In this document: piece after piece, positions 26,432 to 35,722 of the stretch | Numbering within the stretch: position 1 is the first letter of the stretch | How the letters are laid out: each line of letters starts with the position of its first letter | Program-made: the position numbers and the translations under genes | Origin: Arthrobacter sp. B0490 | GTDB taxonomy: Bacteria; Actinomycetota; Actinomycetes; Actinomycetales; Micrococcaceae | Direction of reading: 5' to 3' | Length of the DNA: 64,000 nt | NCBI RefSeq assembly: GCF_002929355.1 | Contig: NZ_PJIR01000003.1 | Span: 124,001 to 188,000 of the forward strand | The notes under the pieces: model-generated | Told to the model about the DNA's origin: nothing | What the model saw: the letters and a program-made list of their open reading frames with translations, nothing else | Databases searched by the model: none

Positions 26432-26719
26432 TCAGGCGTGCGTGTAGGTGAGGCAGTCGGCGGCCTCGGCGCCGGGGCCCACCTTGACGGCCGGTGCGCT
26501 GCAGAGCAGGTCGTGGTTGAACGAGCACTCCGAACGCTGGCAGGCCCCGACGTGCGCGAGCATCTTCGGGAGGCCGCCGCTGATGGACGTGTCGATGAAG
26601 GTGGCGCAGGACGCGTGTTCCTCGGATCCGGACACCGTGATCGCGACGGCGGTACAGCCGTCGTGGTTGAACGAGCAGTTGTGGACGCTGCACTCGGAGA
26701 CACTCGTGACGACGCTCAT
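26432..26719 (-). CDS. Tandem DUF1540 cysteine-rich protein
   Basis: Protein of 95 aa holding two copies of the DUF1540 motif, a small Cys-rich unit thought to bind metal. Copy one is VSECSVHNCSFNHDGCTAVAI with a later Cys in HASCATFID. Copy two is CQRSECSFNHDLLCSAPAVKV ending with ADCLTYTHA. The repeated CSFNHD pattern shows an internal duplication. Role unknown. ATG 26719 has AGGAGG four bases upstream, a strong signal; codons further upstream in frame are noncoding. It faces the VOC gene across a hairpin terminator. Confidence 0.8.
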   Translation of the reverse strand: MSVVTSVSECSVHNCSFNHDGCTAVAITVSGSEEHASCATFIDTSISGGLPKMLAHVGACQRSECSFNHDLLCSAPAVKVGPGAEAADCLTYTHA

Positions 26720-26853
26720 CGTTCCTCCTGGTTCGTGGGTGGCCCGGCCGGAACAGCGGATCCCCGCTGGGTGGACCCACGGTAGCACCGCGGTACCCGG
26801 ATAATTTAGTCATGATCCGGGTGCGCAAATAGGCAGGGGAAGCCTCCGCCCGG

Positions 26854-27657
26854 TCAGCCGCCGATCCCGATGGCGGGTCCGAGGAGCGCGAATCCGACGA
26901 ACCCCGCGGTGTCGATGAGCGCATGGGCGATCACGAGCGGCATGACCCTCCGTGTGCGGGTGTAGAACCAGGCGAACAGCAGGCCCATGAGGACGTTCCC
27001 GATGAACGGGCCGAAGCCCTGGTAGAGGTGGTAGCTGCCCCGCACCAGGGCACTCGTGAGGAGGATGGCGGGCGTCGACCAGCCGAGGTCCCGCAGCCGG
27101 ATGAACAGGTAGCCCACGACGATGACCTCCTCGAGGACCGCGTGCCGCACCGCCGACAGGACGAGCACCGGGATGGTCCACCAGTAGGAGTCGAGCGCGG
27201 CGGGCACGAGCGCCGTCGTGATACCCAGGGCGCGTCCGCCGGCGTACACGCCGAGGGTCCCCACGGCGATCACCACCGCGAGGCCGACGCCGAAGCCCAC
27301 GGTGCGTACCGGCTTCTCGAACGTGAACCCGAGGCGCCGGAACGCGGAGACGCCGTGCCCGCCGAGCAGGAACAGGACGAGGGCCACCGGCACCAGCGCG
27401 AAGAGGATGTCCAGGAGCTGGTACGCGAGGTCGAAGGACGGCCGGTCGTTGAGCACCGGGTTCAGGGTGGTGGTCTGCGCCGCGAGGGGCCCGCGGGTGA
27501 GCTTCTCGGCCAGGTTCACCACGGCGTAGACGCCGGACTGGCCCAGGGAGAGCCCGAAGACGATGAGCACCTCGGCAGTGATGCGCCGCCTCCGGGATGC
27601 GGCGTCCGGGGGGAGGCGGTCGGCGGTCGGCGCGGAGGACGCGGGCTCGGCAGGCAT
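26854..27657 (-). CDS. CPBP-family intramembrane glutamic endopeptidase
   Basis: Multi-pass membrane protein of 267 aa in the CAAX-protease/bacteriocin-processing (Rce1-like) family. The three catalytic motifs are readable: LEEVIVVGYLF (tandem glutamates), GSYHLYQGFGPFIGN (His) and IAHALIDTAGF (His plus Asp). About seven helices surround them. Bacterial members cleave unknown membrane substrates or protect against bacteriocins. ATG 27657 is chosen; GAGGAT six bases before it may be a -10 for a leaderless message or a weak ribosome-binding site. It is adjacent to, but not overlapping, the end of the hut operon (59 bp). Confidence 0.83.
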   Translation of the reverse strand: MPAEPASSAPTADRLPPDAASRRRRITAEVLIVFGLSLGQSGVYAVVNLAEKLTRGPLAAQTTTLNPVLNDRPSFDLAYQLLDILFALVPVALVLFLLGGHGVSAFRRLGFTFEKPVRTVGFGVGLAVVIAVGTLGVYAGGRALGITTALVPAALDSYWWTIPVLVLSAVRHAVLEEVIVVGYLFIRLRDLGWSTPAILLTSALVRGSYHLYQGFGPFIGNVLMGLLFAWFYTRTRRVMPLVIAHALIDTAGFVGFALLGPAIGIGG

Positions 27658-27716
27658 GGCGCTATCCTCGCAGCGGTCGCCGGGGATTCCCAGCCGGACG
27701 CCCGCGGCCGGGCGGC

Positions 27717-28919
27717 CTAGCGCACCCGCCGGCCCGCCTTCCACACGGCATGCACGAGCGGCATCCCGGGCCGGTACGCGAGATGCGTCGCCGACGGGGC
27801 GTCGAGCAGCTGCAGGTCGGCCCGGTGGCCGACGGCGAGCGACCCGACGGCCCGGCGGCCGTCCGCGTCGTCGCCCGTGTGGCGCCGCAGGGCGAGGGCT
27901 CCGCCGTACGTGGCGGCGCGGACCGCCTCGTGCACGGTCAGCCCCATCTGCAGCACGGCCGTGGCGACGCAGAAGGCCATCGAGCTGGTGTAGGAGGTAC
28001 CGGGGTTGCAGTTGCTGGCGAGGGCGATCTGCACGCCGGCGTCGAGCAGCCTCCGGGCGGGCGGGAAGGGCTGGCGGGTGGAGAGGTCGCAGGCGGGCAG
28101 GCAGGTGGCGACGGTGCCGGGCTCACCTCCCGCGGCGGAGCCGGACCAGGTGCCGGCGAGGCCGTCGACGTCGGCGTCCGAGAGGTGGTTGACGTGGTCG
28201 ACACTGGCGGCGCCGAGCTCGACGGCGAGCGCGACGCCGGCGCCGGGTCCCAGCTGGTTCCCGTGCACGCGCAGGCCGAGGCCCGCTGCCGCACACGCCT
28301 CGAGCACGCGGCGCGACTGCTCGGCGCTGAAGGCCCCGGTCTCGCAGAACACGTCGGCCCAGCGGACGTGGGGCCGGACGGCGTCTAGCATGGGGCCGGC
28401 GACGAGGTCCGTGTAGGCGTCGGCGTCCGCCCCCTCGGGGACGAGGTGCGCGCCCAGGAACGTGACCTCGTCCACCACGCCGGCGGCGATGCGCGCGCTG
28501 CGGGCCTCGTGCCCGACGTCGAGCCCGTAGCCCGTCTTCGTCTCGAGGTAGGTGGTCCCGCCCGCGGCGGCCTCGGCGACACGGGCGAGCAGGAGCCGCG
28601 TGAGGTCGTAGTCCCCGGCCGCGCGCGTCGCCTCGACGGTGACGGCGATGCCGCCCGCCGCGTACTCCTGTCCCGCCATGCGCGCCTCGAACTCGGCCGT
28701 CCGGTCCCCCGCGAACACGAGGTGCGTGTGGCTGTCGACCCAGCCGGGCAGGCCGGCGCGGCCGCCGGCGTCGTACGCCTCGTCCGCCGCGGGGGCGTCC
28801 GCTGACGGACCGATCCAGCTGACGCGCTCCCCCTCGAGGACCACGGCTGCGCGCCGGAGGACCGGAGCGTCGCCGTCCTGCGTCGTGAGTTCGCCGATAC
28901 CGGTGATGAGGAGGGACAT
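27717..28919 (-). CDS. hutI: Imidazolonepropionase
   Basis: Amidohydrolase-superfamily metalloenzyme of 400 aa that opens 4-imidazolone-5-propionate to N-formimidoylglutamate, third step of histidine breakdown. The metal site begins with [18 protein letters not shown] (HxH). The family features [28 protein letters not shown] and ASNCNPGTS follow in order. ATG 28919 shares one base with the stop of hutF (TGATG), the last coupling of the hutU-to-hutI operon. The length and motifs are standard. Confidence 0.95.
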   Translation of the reverse strand: MSLLITGIGELTTQDGDAPVLRRAAVVLEGERVSWIGPSADAPAADEAYDAGGRAGLPGWVDSHTHLVFAGDRTAEFEARMAGQEYAAGGIAVTVEATRAAGDYDLTRLLLARVAEAAAGGTTYLETKTGYGLDVGHEARSARIAAGVVDEVTFLGAHLVPEGADADAYTDLVAGPMLDAVRPHVRWADVFCETGAFSAEQSRRVLEACAAAGLGLRVHGNQLGPGAGVALAVELGAASVDHVNHLSDADVDGLAGTWSGSAAGGEPGTVATCLPACDLSTRQPFPPARRLLDAGVQIALASNCNPGTSYTSSMAFCVATAVLQMGLTVHEAVRAATYGGALALRRHTGDDADGRRAVGSLAVGHRADLQLLDAPSATHLAYRPGMPLVHAVWKAGRRVR

Positions 28920-30382
28920 CAGGGCCGGGCCCCTTGGCGCGGGGACGCGGTCCGGTCCGCGGCGGGGCTGGACGCACCATCGAGGCGGGCGATGGCAGCG
29001 GCGAGCAGGGGCCCGGGGTCGCCGAGCCGGGCGTGGACGCCGCCGCGCGCGAGCAGGACCCCCCCGACGACGACGGCCGTCACGTCCTGCCCGGTCGCGG
29101 TGTAGGCGAGCTGCTCCGGGGCGGATCCGGCCGTGCGGGTGCTGCGCGGGTCCACCGCCATCAGGTCGGCGACGCATCCCGGACCGAAGCCCGCACCCGG
29201 GCGTCCCTGCGCCGTCGCCCCGCCGGCGGCCGCGATGCGGTGCAGCTCCTGCGGATCGAAGTGCCCCCGGCGCCCGGTACGCAGGCGCTCGCCGTGCTCG
29301 AGGGCCCGCATCTCGAGCCAGGGGTCCACGACGGCGTGCTGGTCTGAGCCGAGGGCGAGGGTCGCCCCGGCGCTGCGGAACTCGCCCGCGGGTCCGATGC
29401 CGTCCGCGAGGTCCGCCTCGGTGGTGGGGCACAGGACGACGACGGCGCGGGCGTCGGCGAGCGTCGCGATGTCCTCGCCGACGACATGCGTGGCGTGCAC
29501 GGCGGACAGGCGGCCGGTCACGAGGCCGTGCCGGTGGAGCAGCCCCGTGGGGGTGCAGCCCGTGGCGCGCAGGCAGTCCTCGTTCTCCGCGGGCTGCTCG
29601 GACAGGTGGACGTGCAGGGGCAGCCCGGGCGGCAGCTGCGCGGCGATGACCGCCAGCTGGTCCTCGGGGACGGCCCGGACGGAGTGGAGGGCGGCGCCGA
29701 CGGTCACCTGGTGTGCGGGGTGGAGCGCACCGACGGCGGCACGCAGCGAGGCGAGCCGTGCGAGCCAGCGCTCCGCGGTCCCGTCGGAGAAGCGGCGCTG
29801 CCCCGCCTCGAGCGGCGCCCCGAACCCGCCCGCGAGGTAGCAGGTGTCGAGCAGCGTCAGGCGGATGCCCGCCCGCACCGCCGCCCGGGCGAGGGCCAGC
29901 TCCATGGCGTGCGGTCCGTCGCGGTCGCCGTCGCGGTCGCCGTCGGCGCCGTCGTCCGGGCCCTGGCCGTAGGGAGTGCCGTCCGGGCGGTGATGCACGT
30001 AGTGGAACTCGGCGACGCTCGTCCACCCGGCCGTGACCATCTCGGCGTACGCGGCCGTGGCGAGCTCCTCGTACAGGGCCGGCGTCAGGGCGTTCGCCGC
30101 GCGGTACATGGTCTCCCGCCACGTCCAGAACGTCCCTCCGTCGACCGTGTCGTGGGTGCGTCCGCGCAGCGCCCGGTGGAACGCGTGGGAGTGGGCGTTG
30201 GCGGCGGCCGGGAACACGACGCCGTCCAGCACGACGTCGCCGTCCCGCGCGGAGACGCCCTGCAGGACGCCCACGACGTAGCCGTCGGCGTCGACCTCGA
30301 CGCGCACGGCGTCGCGCACCCCCTCCGCGCCCAGCCAGGCGGAGGCGCACCAGACGGCGCGGGCGACGGCCTGCTGCGTCAC
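28919..30382 (-). CDS. hutF: Formimidoylglutamate deiminase
   Basis: Amidohydrolase of 487 aa that deaminates N-formimidoyl-L-glutamate to N-formylglutamate and ammonia. HxH metal ligands lie in [16 protein letters not shown], further ligands in [16 protein letters not shown] and [11 protein letters not shown], and the metal-binding Asp in [11 protein letters not shown]. An unusual Asp/Gly-rich insertion (near residues 130-150, repeated DGDRDG) sits in a loop after [12 protein letters not shown] 30382 overlaps the stop of the upstream amidohydrolase gene (GTGA). This gene marks the locus as the five-step HutF pathway, which needs a formylglutamate hydrolase afterwards. Confidence 0.93.
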   Translation of the reverse strand: MTQQAVARAVWCASAWLGAEGVRDAVRVEVDADGYVVGVLQGVSARDGDVVLDGVVFPAAANAHSHAFHRALRGRTHDTVDGGTFWTWRETMYRAANALTPALYEELATAAYAEMVTAGWTSVAEFHYVHHRPDGTPYGQGPDDGADGDRDGDRDGPHAMELALARAAVRAGIRLTLLDTCYLAGGFGAPLEAGQRRFSDGTAERWLARLASLRAAVGALHPAHQVTVGAALHSVRAVPEDQLAVIAAQLPPGLPLHVHLSEQPAENEDCLRATGCTPTGLLHRHGLVTGRLSAVHATHVVGEDIATLADARAVVVLCPTTEADLADGIGPAGEFRSAGATLALGSDQHAVVDPWLEMRALEHGERLRTGRRGHFDPQELHRIAAAGGATAQGRPGAGFGPGCVADLMAVDPRSTRTAGSAPEQLAYTATGQDVTAVVVGGVLLARGGVHARLGDPGPLLAAAIARLDGASSPAADRTASPRQGARP

Positions 30383-31596
30383 AGCAGGTCCTCGAGGACG
30401 TCCGCGAGCGCGAGGGCCCCGGCGTCGGCGTCGGCGCGCTCCACGAACTCCTCGGGCGAGTGGCTGATGCCGGTGGGGTTGCGCACGAACAGCATGGCGG
30501 TGGGAGCGATGGACCCGAGGATGCCGGCGTCGTGCCCGGCGCCCGTGGGAAGGGTGGGCGCGCCGGGGAAGGCGCGGCCGAGCGCGTTGCCGAGCGAACG
30601 CCGGAGCGCCCCGTCGAAGTGGACGGTGCCGCTCCGCGACTCCTCCGTGAGGGCGGCGCGGCAGCCCTCGAACGCGCAGATCTTCTGGGCCTGGCCGTGG
30701 ATCTTCTCGATGAGCGACGCCGTCACCGCGTCCTCCTCGTGGCGCACGTCGAGCCACAGGTCCACGCGGGAGGCGATGACGTTCGTGCCGCCCGGGACGG
30801 GCTGCAGGCGTCCCACCGTGGCGCGGGCGCCGTCCTGCTCCGCCGCGATCCTCCGGGCCGCGAGGACCACCTGGGCGGCGGCGATCATCGGGTCGGCCCG
30901 GTCCGCCATGAGCGTGGTGCCGGCGTGGTTCCCCTGCCCGGTGATGGACAGGCGCCAGCGGCCGTGGCCCAGCATGGTGGAGCCGACGGCGACGGCGGAG
31001 TCCAGGTCGATCAGCCCGCGCCCCTGCTCCACGTGCAGTTCCACGAAGTCGCCGATACGCCGGATCGCCTCCTCGTCCCGCCCCAGCTGCGCGGGGTCGA
31101 GGCCCGCGGCACGGGAGGCGTCGGCGAAGGTGGTGCCGTCGGCGTCGGTCAGGGACCGGACGTGGTCCGGGTCGAGCGTCCCGGTGAGCAGGCGGGAGCC
31201 GAGGCAGGAGACCCCGAAGCGGGAGCCCTCCTCCTCGGGGAACACCGTGACCGCGAGCGACCGGCGAGGCCGGACGCCGCGTTCCCGCAGCAGGTCGACG
31301 GCGACGAGCGCGGACGCGACGCCGAGCGGGCCGTCGAACGCCCCGCCGCCCGGCACCGAGTCGAGGTGGCTGCCGGTGACGAGGGCGCCGTCGCGGCTGT
31401 CGGTCGCGTCCCACCACGCCCAGAGGATGCCGTTCCGGTCGGTCTCCACCGACAGTCCGCGGGCCGCGGCCTCCCCGGAGAACCACTCGCGCAGGGAGAG
31501 TTCGGCGCCGGTGAACACGCCGCGCGAATAGCCTCCCCGGGCCGCGTCACGGCCGACGTCGCTGATGGAATCGAGGACTGAGGATACGGTCTGCAC
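30379..31596 (-). CDS. M20-family amidohydrolase (allantoate amidohydrolase-like) in the hut operon
   Basis: Binuclear zinc amidohydrolase of 405 aa in the M20 hydantoinase/carbamoylase group. Metal ligands are visible in [41 protein letters not shown] and GISHSPEEF. The dimer-interface substrate loop is [16 protein letters not shown]. By sequence it resembles allantoate or N-carbamoyl amino acid hydrolases, but it lies between hutU and hutF and no HutG is present. Hydrolysis of N-formylglutamate to glutamate and formate is therefore the likely job (inference from context). GTG 31596 has GGAAGG upstream. Confidence 0.85.
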   Translation of the reverse strand: MQTVSSVLDSISDVGRDAARGGYSRGVFTGAELSLREWFSGEAAARGLSVETDRNGILWAWWDATDSRDGALVTGSHLDSVPGGGAFDGPLGVASALVAVDLLRERGVRPRRSLAVTVFPEEEGSRFGVSCLGSRLLTGTLDPDHVRSLTDADGTTFADASRAAGLDPAQLGRDEEAIRRIGDFVELHVEQGRGLIDLDSAVAVGSTMLGHGRWRLSITGQGNHAGTTLMADRADPMIAAAQVVLAARRIAAEQDGARATVGRLQPVPGGTNVIASRVDLWLDVRHEEDAVTASLIEKIHGQAQKICAFEGCRAALTEESRSGTVHFDGALRRSLGNALGRAFPGAPTLPTGAGHDAGILGSIAPTAMLFVRNPTGISHSPEEFVERADADAGALALADVLEDLL

Positions 31597-31640
31597 GGGT
31601 GCCTTCCGGTGGTCTGTCTGGTCTGGACGGTCGGGGTCTC

Positions 31641-33317
31641 TCAGGATTGCATGGGGATGCGCACCCCGCGCTCGGCCGCGACCTCGCGGGCGCGCTCATA
31701 GCCGGCGTCGACGTGGCGGATGACGCCCATGCCCGGGTCGTTCGTCAGGAGGCGTTCGAGCTTCTGCGCGGCCAGGTCGGTGCCGTCGGCCACGGAGACC
31801 TGCCCGGCGTGGATGGAGCGGCCGATCCCGACGCCCCCGCCGTGGTGGATGGACACCCAGGTGGCACCGGAGGAGGTGTTCAGCAGGGCGTTCAGGAGCG
31901 GCCAGTCGGCGATGGCGTCCGACCCGTCGGCCATGGCCTCCGTCTCCCGGTAGGGCGAGGCGACGGAGCCGGAGTCGAGGTGGTCGCGGCCGATGACGAT
32001 CGGGGCGGACACCCTCCCCTCGGCGACGAGCCGGTTGAAGAGCAGGCCCGCCTTCGCGCGGTCCCCGTAGCCGAGCCAGCAGATGCGTGCGGGCAGGCCC
32101 TCGAACTCCACGTGCTCGGCGGCGGCGTCGAGCCAGCGGTGCAGGTGCCCGTTGTCGGGGAACAGTTCCTTGAGGGCGGCGTCCGTGACGGCGATGTCCG
32201 CCGGGTCCCCGGAGAGCGCCACCCAGCGGAACGGTCCCAGCCCTTCGCAGAAGAGCGGGCGGATGTAGGCGGGGACGAAGCCGGGCACCTCGAACGCGCG
32301 CCCGAAGCCGCCCGTGCGGGCCTCGTCGCGGATGGAGTTGCCGTAGTCGAACACCTCGGCGCCGGCGTCGAGGAAGCCGACCATCGCCTCGACCTGCAGG
32401 GCCATGGAGGCCTGCGCCTTCTTGGTGAAGCCGTCGGGGTCGGCCGCGGCCTCGCGCTCCCACTCGTCCGGGGCGATCCCCTCGGGCAGGTAGCTGAGCG
32501 GGTCGTGGGCGGAGGTCTGGTCGGTGACGATGTCGACGTCGAGCCCGCGCCGCAGCAGTTCGGGGAAGAGCGTCGCGGCGTTGCCGACGACGCCGACCGA
32601 CAGGGCGCGCTTCTCGCGCTTCGCGGCGAGGACCTGCGCGACGGCGTCGTCGAGCGTGTCCGCCACGGTGTCGAGGTACCGCTTGGCGACGCGGCGGCGC
32701 AGGCGCGCCTCGCTGACGTCGACGATGAGGACGGCGCCCCCGTTCAGCGTGACGGCGAGCGGCTGCGCGCCGCCCATGCCGCCGCAGCCCCCGGTGAGGG
32801 TCAGCGTGCCGGCGAGGGTCCCGCCGAACCGCTTGCGCGCGATGGCGGCGAACGTCTCGAACGTGCCCTGGAGGATGCCCTGCGTGCCGATGTAGATCCA
32901 GGAACCCGCCGTCATCTGCCCGTACATCAGAAGGCCCTCGGCCTCGAGGCGGCGGAACTCGGGCCAGGTGGCCCAGTCGCCCACGAGGTTGGAGTTGGCG
33001 AGCAGCACGCGCGGCGCCCACGGGTTGGTGCGGAAGACCCCGACCGGCTTGCCGGACTGCACGAGGAGCGTCTCGTCGTCCTCGAGGGTCTCCAGGGTGC
33101 GGACGATCGCGTCGTACGCCGCCCAGCTGCGTGCGGCGCGGCCCGTGCCGCCGTAGACCACGAGGTCCTCGGGACGCTCGGCCACCTCGGGGTCGAGGTT
33201 GTTCATGAGCATGCGCAGGGGCGCCTCCGTCTGCCAGCTCTTCGCGGTCAGGCGCGTGCCCCGGGCGGCCCGGATGGAGCGGGAGGGATCGTGCGTGGGA
33301 CTCGGGGTGCTCGTCAT
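31641..33317 (-). CDS. hutU: Urocanate hydratase
   Basis: NAD-dependent lyase of 558 aa that hydrates urocanate to imidazolonepropionate, second step of histidine use. Typical motifs are [56 protein letters not shown] (NAD site), [15 protein letters not shown] and [11 protein letters not shown], with [19 protein letters not shown] near the end. ATG 33317 is preceded by GGAGAA at five bases and overlaps the IclR stop by 4 bp (ATGA). Full length, no defects seen. Confidence 0.97.
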   Translation of the reverse strand: MTSTPSPTHDPSRSIRAARGTRLTAKSWQTEAPLRMLMNNLDPEVAERPEDLVVYGGTGRAARSWAAYDAIVRTLETLEDDETLLVQSGKPVGVFRTNPWAPRVLLANSNLVGDWATWPEFRRLEAEGLLMYGQMTAGSWIYIGTQGILQGTFETFAAIARKRFGGTLAGTLTLTGGCGGMGGAQPLAVTLNGGAVLIVDVSEARLRRRVAKRYLDTVADTLDDAVAQVLAAKREKRALSVGVVGNAATLFPELLRRGLDVDIVTDQTSAHDPLSYLPEGIAPDEWEREAAADPDGFTKKAQASMALQVEAMVGFLDAGAEVFDYGNSIRDEARTGGFGRAFEVPGFVPAYIRPLFCEGLGPFRWVALSGDPADIAVTDAALKELFPDNGHLHRWLDAAAEHVEFEGLPARICWLGYGDRAKAGLLFNRLVAEGRVSAPIVIGRDHLDSGSVASPYRETEAMADGSDAIADWPLLNALLNTSSGATWVSIHHGGGVGIGRSIHAGQVSVADGTDLAAQKLERLLTNDPGMGVIRHVDAGYERAREVAAERGVRIPMQS

Positions 33318-33994
33318 GCTGGTTCTCCTCGGGTGGTGGCGGTGTCGTGCGCGTCCGGCGGGGTCAGGAGTGCTGCGGCCTCCTGCGCGACGAGCGCTCC
33401 GAAGCGGCGGGCCTCGACGGCCGTGATGCGGTAGCTGGGGACGACCACGCTGAGGGCCGCGACGGCGCGGCCGCCGGGCGAGACGGGCGCGGCGATGGCG
33501 GTGACGTCGGCCTCGATGCCGTCCCGCACGACGACGAAACCGCCGGCCGGCGGGCCGCCCGCGAGGACGGCGCCGACGGCGGTCCCGTCCAGCGGGATGC
33601 TGCGACCGATCCAGCTGGCATGGCGGACCGAGTGGGTACCCTCGCGCATCGCGAGGTAGACGCCCTCGCCGTCGTGCGAGGGGACGCTCAGGTACGCCGA
33701 CTCCCCGGTCTGCCGCACGAGGCGTTCGAGGGCGGGTTCGGCGAGGGAGACGAGCGATTCGTGCCCGAGCGCCTGCGCGCCGAGCTGCACCACGCGGAGT
33801 CCGGGCCGGTACGCGCCGAGCGGGTCGCGCCGCACGAAGCCCGTCCCCTCGAGGGTACGCAGCAGCCGGAGCGCCGTGGACGCCGACAGCTCCGCCTCCC
33901 GTGCGGCGTCCGCCAGGCTCAGCGATCCGGCGTCGCACACCGCGCCGAGGAGCACGAGCGCACGCTCCACCGTGCGGGTCGAGGACTCCGCCAT
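33314..33994 (-). CDS. IclR-family regulator of the hut genes
   Basis: Transcription factor of 226 aa. The N-terminal winged helix-turn-helix spans about residues 5-65 ([17 protein letters not shown], then [21 protein letters not shown]). The C-terminal IclR effector domain covers residues 80-220 ([41 protein letters not shown]). ATG 33994 has GGAGG five bases upstream. The gene starts the hut operon and is divergent from hutH. A pair of operator-like repeats lies in the shared promoter, so it probably controls both directions and itself. The inducer is likely urocanate or histidine by analogy with hut systems; this is inference. Confidence 0.9.
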   Translation of the reverse strand: MAESSTRTVERALVLLGAVCDAGSLSLADAAREAELSASTALRLLRTLEGTGFVRRDPLGAYRPGLRVVQLGAQALGHESLVSLAEPALERLVRQTGESAYLSVPSHDGEGVYLAMREGTHSVRHASWIGRSIPLDGTAVGAVLAGGPPAGGFVVVRDGIEADVTAIAAPVSPGGRAVAALSVVVPSYRITAVEARRFGALVAQEAAALLTPPDAHDTATTRGEPA

Positions 33995-34004
33995 GCCCAC
34001 CTCC

Positions 34005-34033
34005 TTGCGTTCGGACCTGCTGTAGTTTTCACT
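34005..34033 (+). promoter_or_regulatory. Candidate hutH promoter
   Basis: TTGCGT (34005-34010) is separated by 17 bp from TTCACT (34028-34033) on the plus strand. The -10 box lies inside the first operator-like repeat. Confidence 0.4.
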
Positions 34034-34042
34034 TATTGAAAC
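34025..34042. promoter_or_regulatory. Operator-like inverted repeat, hut divergent promoter, site 1
   Basis: GTTTTCACTTATTGAAAC contains TTTCA-N5-TGAAA. It lies over the predicted -10 boxes of both hutH and the IclR gene, the position expected for a repressor site. Confidence 0.55.
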
Positions 34043-34063
34043 GTCCTTTCCACTCAATGGCAA
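34035..34063 (-). promoter_or_regulatory. Candidate promoter of the iclR-hutU operon
   Basis: On the minus strand TTGCCA (34058-34063), a 17-bp spacer and TTCAAT (34035-34040). The -10 lies in operator-like site 1 and the -35 at the edge of site 2. Confidence 0.45.
34047..34060. promoter_or_regulatory. Operator-like repeat, hut divergent promoter, site 2
   Basis: TTTCCACTCAATGG holds CCA-N5-TGG and resembles site 1. The centres are about 20 bp apart, two helical turns, so two regulator dimers could bind one DNA face. Confidence 0.4.
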
Positions 34064-34096
34064 TAGCGGCAGCGACCGCAGGAACCGAGGCAGACC

Positions 34097-35680
34097 GTGT
34101 CCCAGCCCTCCGTGATCATCGGAACCGGCCCCCTCTCCCCCGCCGACGTCGTCGCCGTGACCCGCCACGGCGCACCGGTCGAACTGGCCCCCGAGGCCCT
34201 GGCCGCCATGGCGGCCTCCCGCCGGGTCATCGACGCGCTTGTCGACGACGGCACGCCGCACTACGGCGTCTCGACGGGTTTCGGCGCCCTGGCCACCCGG
34301 CACATCCCGCTCGACCAGCGCACCCGGCTCCAGCGCAGCCTCATCCGCAGCCACGCGGCGTCCTCGGGCGCCGAGGTGGACCGCGAGGTGGTGCGCGGCC
34401 TCATGCTCGGGCGCCTGTCGACCCTCGCGACGGGCCGCACCGGCGTGCGCCCGGCCGTCGCCTCCACCTCCGCGGCGCTCCTCAACGCCGGCATCACCCC
34501 CGTGGTCGGCGAGTACGGCTCGCTCGGCTGCTCCGGCGACCTCGCACCGCTCTCGCACGTGGCCCTCGCGCTCATGGGCGAGGGCACGGTCCGGAACGCC
34601 TCCGGCGACCTCGTGCCTGCCGCGGAGGCCCTCGGGGCCGCCGGGATCGCTCCCGTGGAACTCCGCGAGAAGGAGGGCCTGGCGCTCATCAACGGGACGG
34701 ACGGCATGCTCGGCCTGCTGATCCTCGCCTCGGCCGACCTCCATCGGCTCCTGGCGACCGCGGACCTCGCGGCCGCCATGAGCGTCGAGGGACTGCTCGG
34801 TACCGACGCCGTCTTCGCCGAGGACCTGCATGCCCTGCGGCCCCACCCCGGGCAGGTCGCCTCGGCCGGGAACATCCGCGCGCTGCTCGAGGGGTCCCCC
34901 CTGCTCCGCGAGCAGCTGACGTCCGAGACGGGGCGCCACCGGTTCACCCGCGTCCAGGACGCCTACTCCCTGCGGTGCGCGCCCCAGGTGCACGGCGCCG
35001 CTCGCGGCACCCTCGCGCACGCAGACGCCGTGGCCGCCGTCGAACTGGGCTCCGCGATCGACAACCCGGTGATCACCCCGGACGGCCGGATCGAGTCGAA
35101 CGGCAATTTCCACGGCGCGCCCGTGGGCTACGTGCTGGACTTCCTCGCGATCGCCGTCGCCGACGTCGCCTCCATGAGCGAGCGCCGCACCGACCGCTTC
35201 CTCGACAAGGCCCGCAGCCACGGACTCAACGCGTTCCTCGCCGACGATCCCGGGGTGGACTCCGGGCACATGATCGCCCAGTACACGCAGGCGGGCATCG
35301 TGTCGGAGCTGAAGCGGCTCGCGAACCCGGCCTCCGTGGACTCCATCCCCTCCTCCGCGATGCAGGAGGACCACGTGTCCATGGGCTGGGCGGCGGGCCT
35401 CAAGCTGCGCCGGGCCGTGGACGGGCTCACGCGGGTCCTCGCCATCGAGATCCTGACCGCTGCGCGGGCCCTGGACATGCGCGACGGCGGTGCCGCCGGC
35501 GCGTCCGGCTACCGCAGCGCCGCGCCGATCGCCGCCGTCCGGCAGCGGTTGCGCCAGGACGTCGAGGGGCCCGGGACCGACCGCTACCTGGCGCCGGAGA
35601 TCGAGGCCGCACGCCTGCTGGTCGACGACGGTTCACTGCTCACCGCCGCGCTCGAGGCGCTCCCAGCGACGCTCCGGTGA
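34097..35680 (+). CDS. hutH: Histidine ammonia-lyase
   Basis: Enzyme of 527 aa that removes ammonia from histidine to give urocanate, the first step of the pathway. The electrophilic MIO cofactor forms from the internal tripeptide in GSLGCSGDLAPLSH; here it is Cys-Ser-Gly instead of the more frequent Ala-Ser-Gly, a form I believe is normal in actinobacteria. Other family motifs are YGVSTGFGALA, NPVITPDGRIESNGNFHG, QYTQAGIVSELK and SSAMQEDHVSMGW. GTG 34097 is the start. It is divergent from the iclR-hutU operon and probably repressed from the shared operator region. Confidence 0.97.
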   Translation: MSQPSVIIGTGPLSPADVVAVTRHGAPVELAPEALAAMAASRRVIDALVDDGTPHYGVSTGFGALATRHIPLDQRTRLQRSLIRSHAASSGAEVDREVVRGLMLGRLSTLATGRTGVRPAVASTSAALLNAGITPVVGEYGSLGCSGDLAPLSHVALALMGEGTVRNASGDLVPAAEALGAAGIAPVELREKEGLALINGTDGMLGLLILASADLHRLLATADLAAAMSVEGLLGTDAVFAEDLHALRPHPGQVASAGNIRALLEGSPLLREQLTSETGRHRFTRVQDAYSLRCAPQVHGAARGTLAHADAVAAVELGSAIDNPVITPDGRIESNGNFHGAPVGYVLDFLAIAVADVASMSERRTDRFLDKARSHGLNAFLADDPGVDSGHMIAQYTQAGIVSELKRLANPASVDSIPSSAMQEDHVSMGWAAGLKLRRAVDGLTRVLAIEILTAARALDMRDGGAAGASGYRSAAPIAAVRQRLRQDVEGPGTDRYLAPEIEAARLLVDDGSLLTAALEALPATLR

Positions 35681-35686
35681 AGGTTG

Positions 35687-35705
35687 TTAGGGTGGACCGA
35701 CCCCC
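35687..35705 (+). promoter_or_regulatory. Degenerate iron-box-like sequence before the SIP gene
   Basis: TTAGGGTGGACCGACCCCC matches the 19-bp DtxR/IdeR box at about 11 positions, best in the left half-site. The match is weak and the right half is poor. It lies 18 bp before the siderophore-interacting protein start. Confidence 0.2.
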
Positions 35706-35722
35706 TGCAGAAAGCGACGCCC

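Noticed and set aside
27717..35680. Missing hutG as a sign of a broken hut operon
   Set aside because: All genes present are full length and coupled, and an M20 hydrolase occupies the expected place, so the pathway is more likely complete by substitution.
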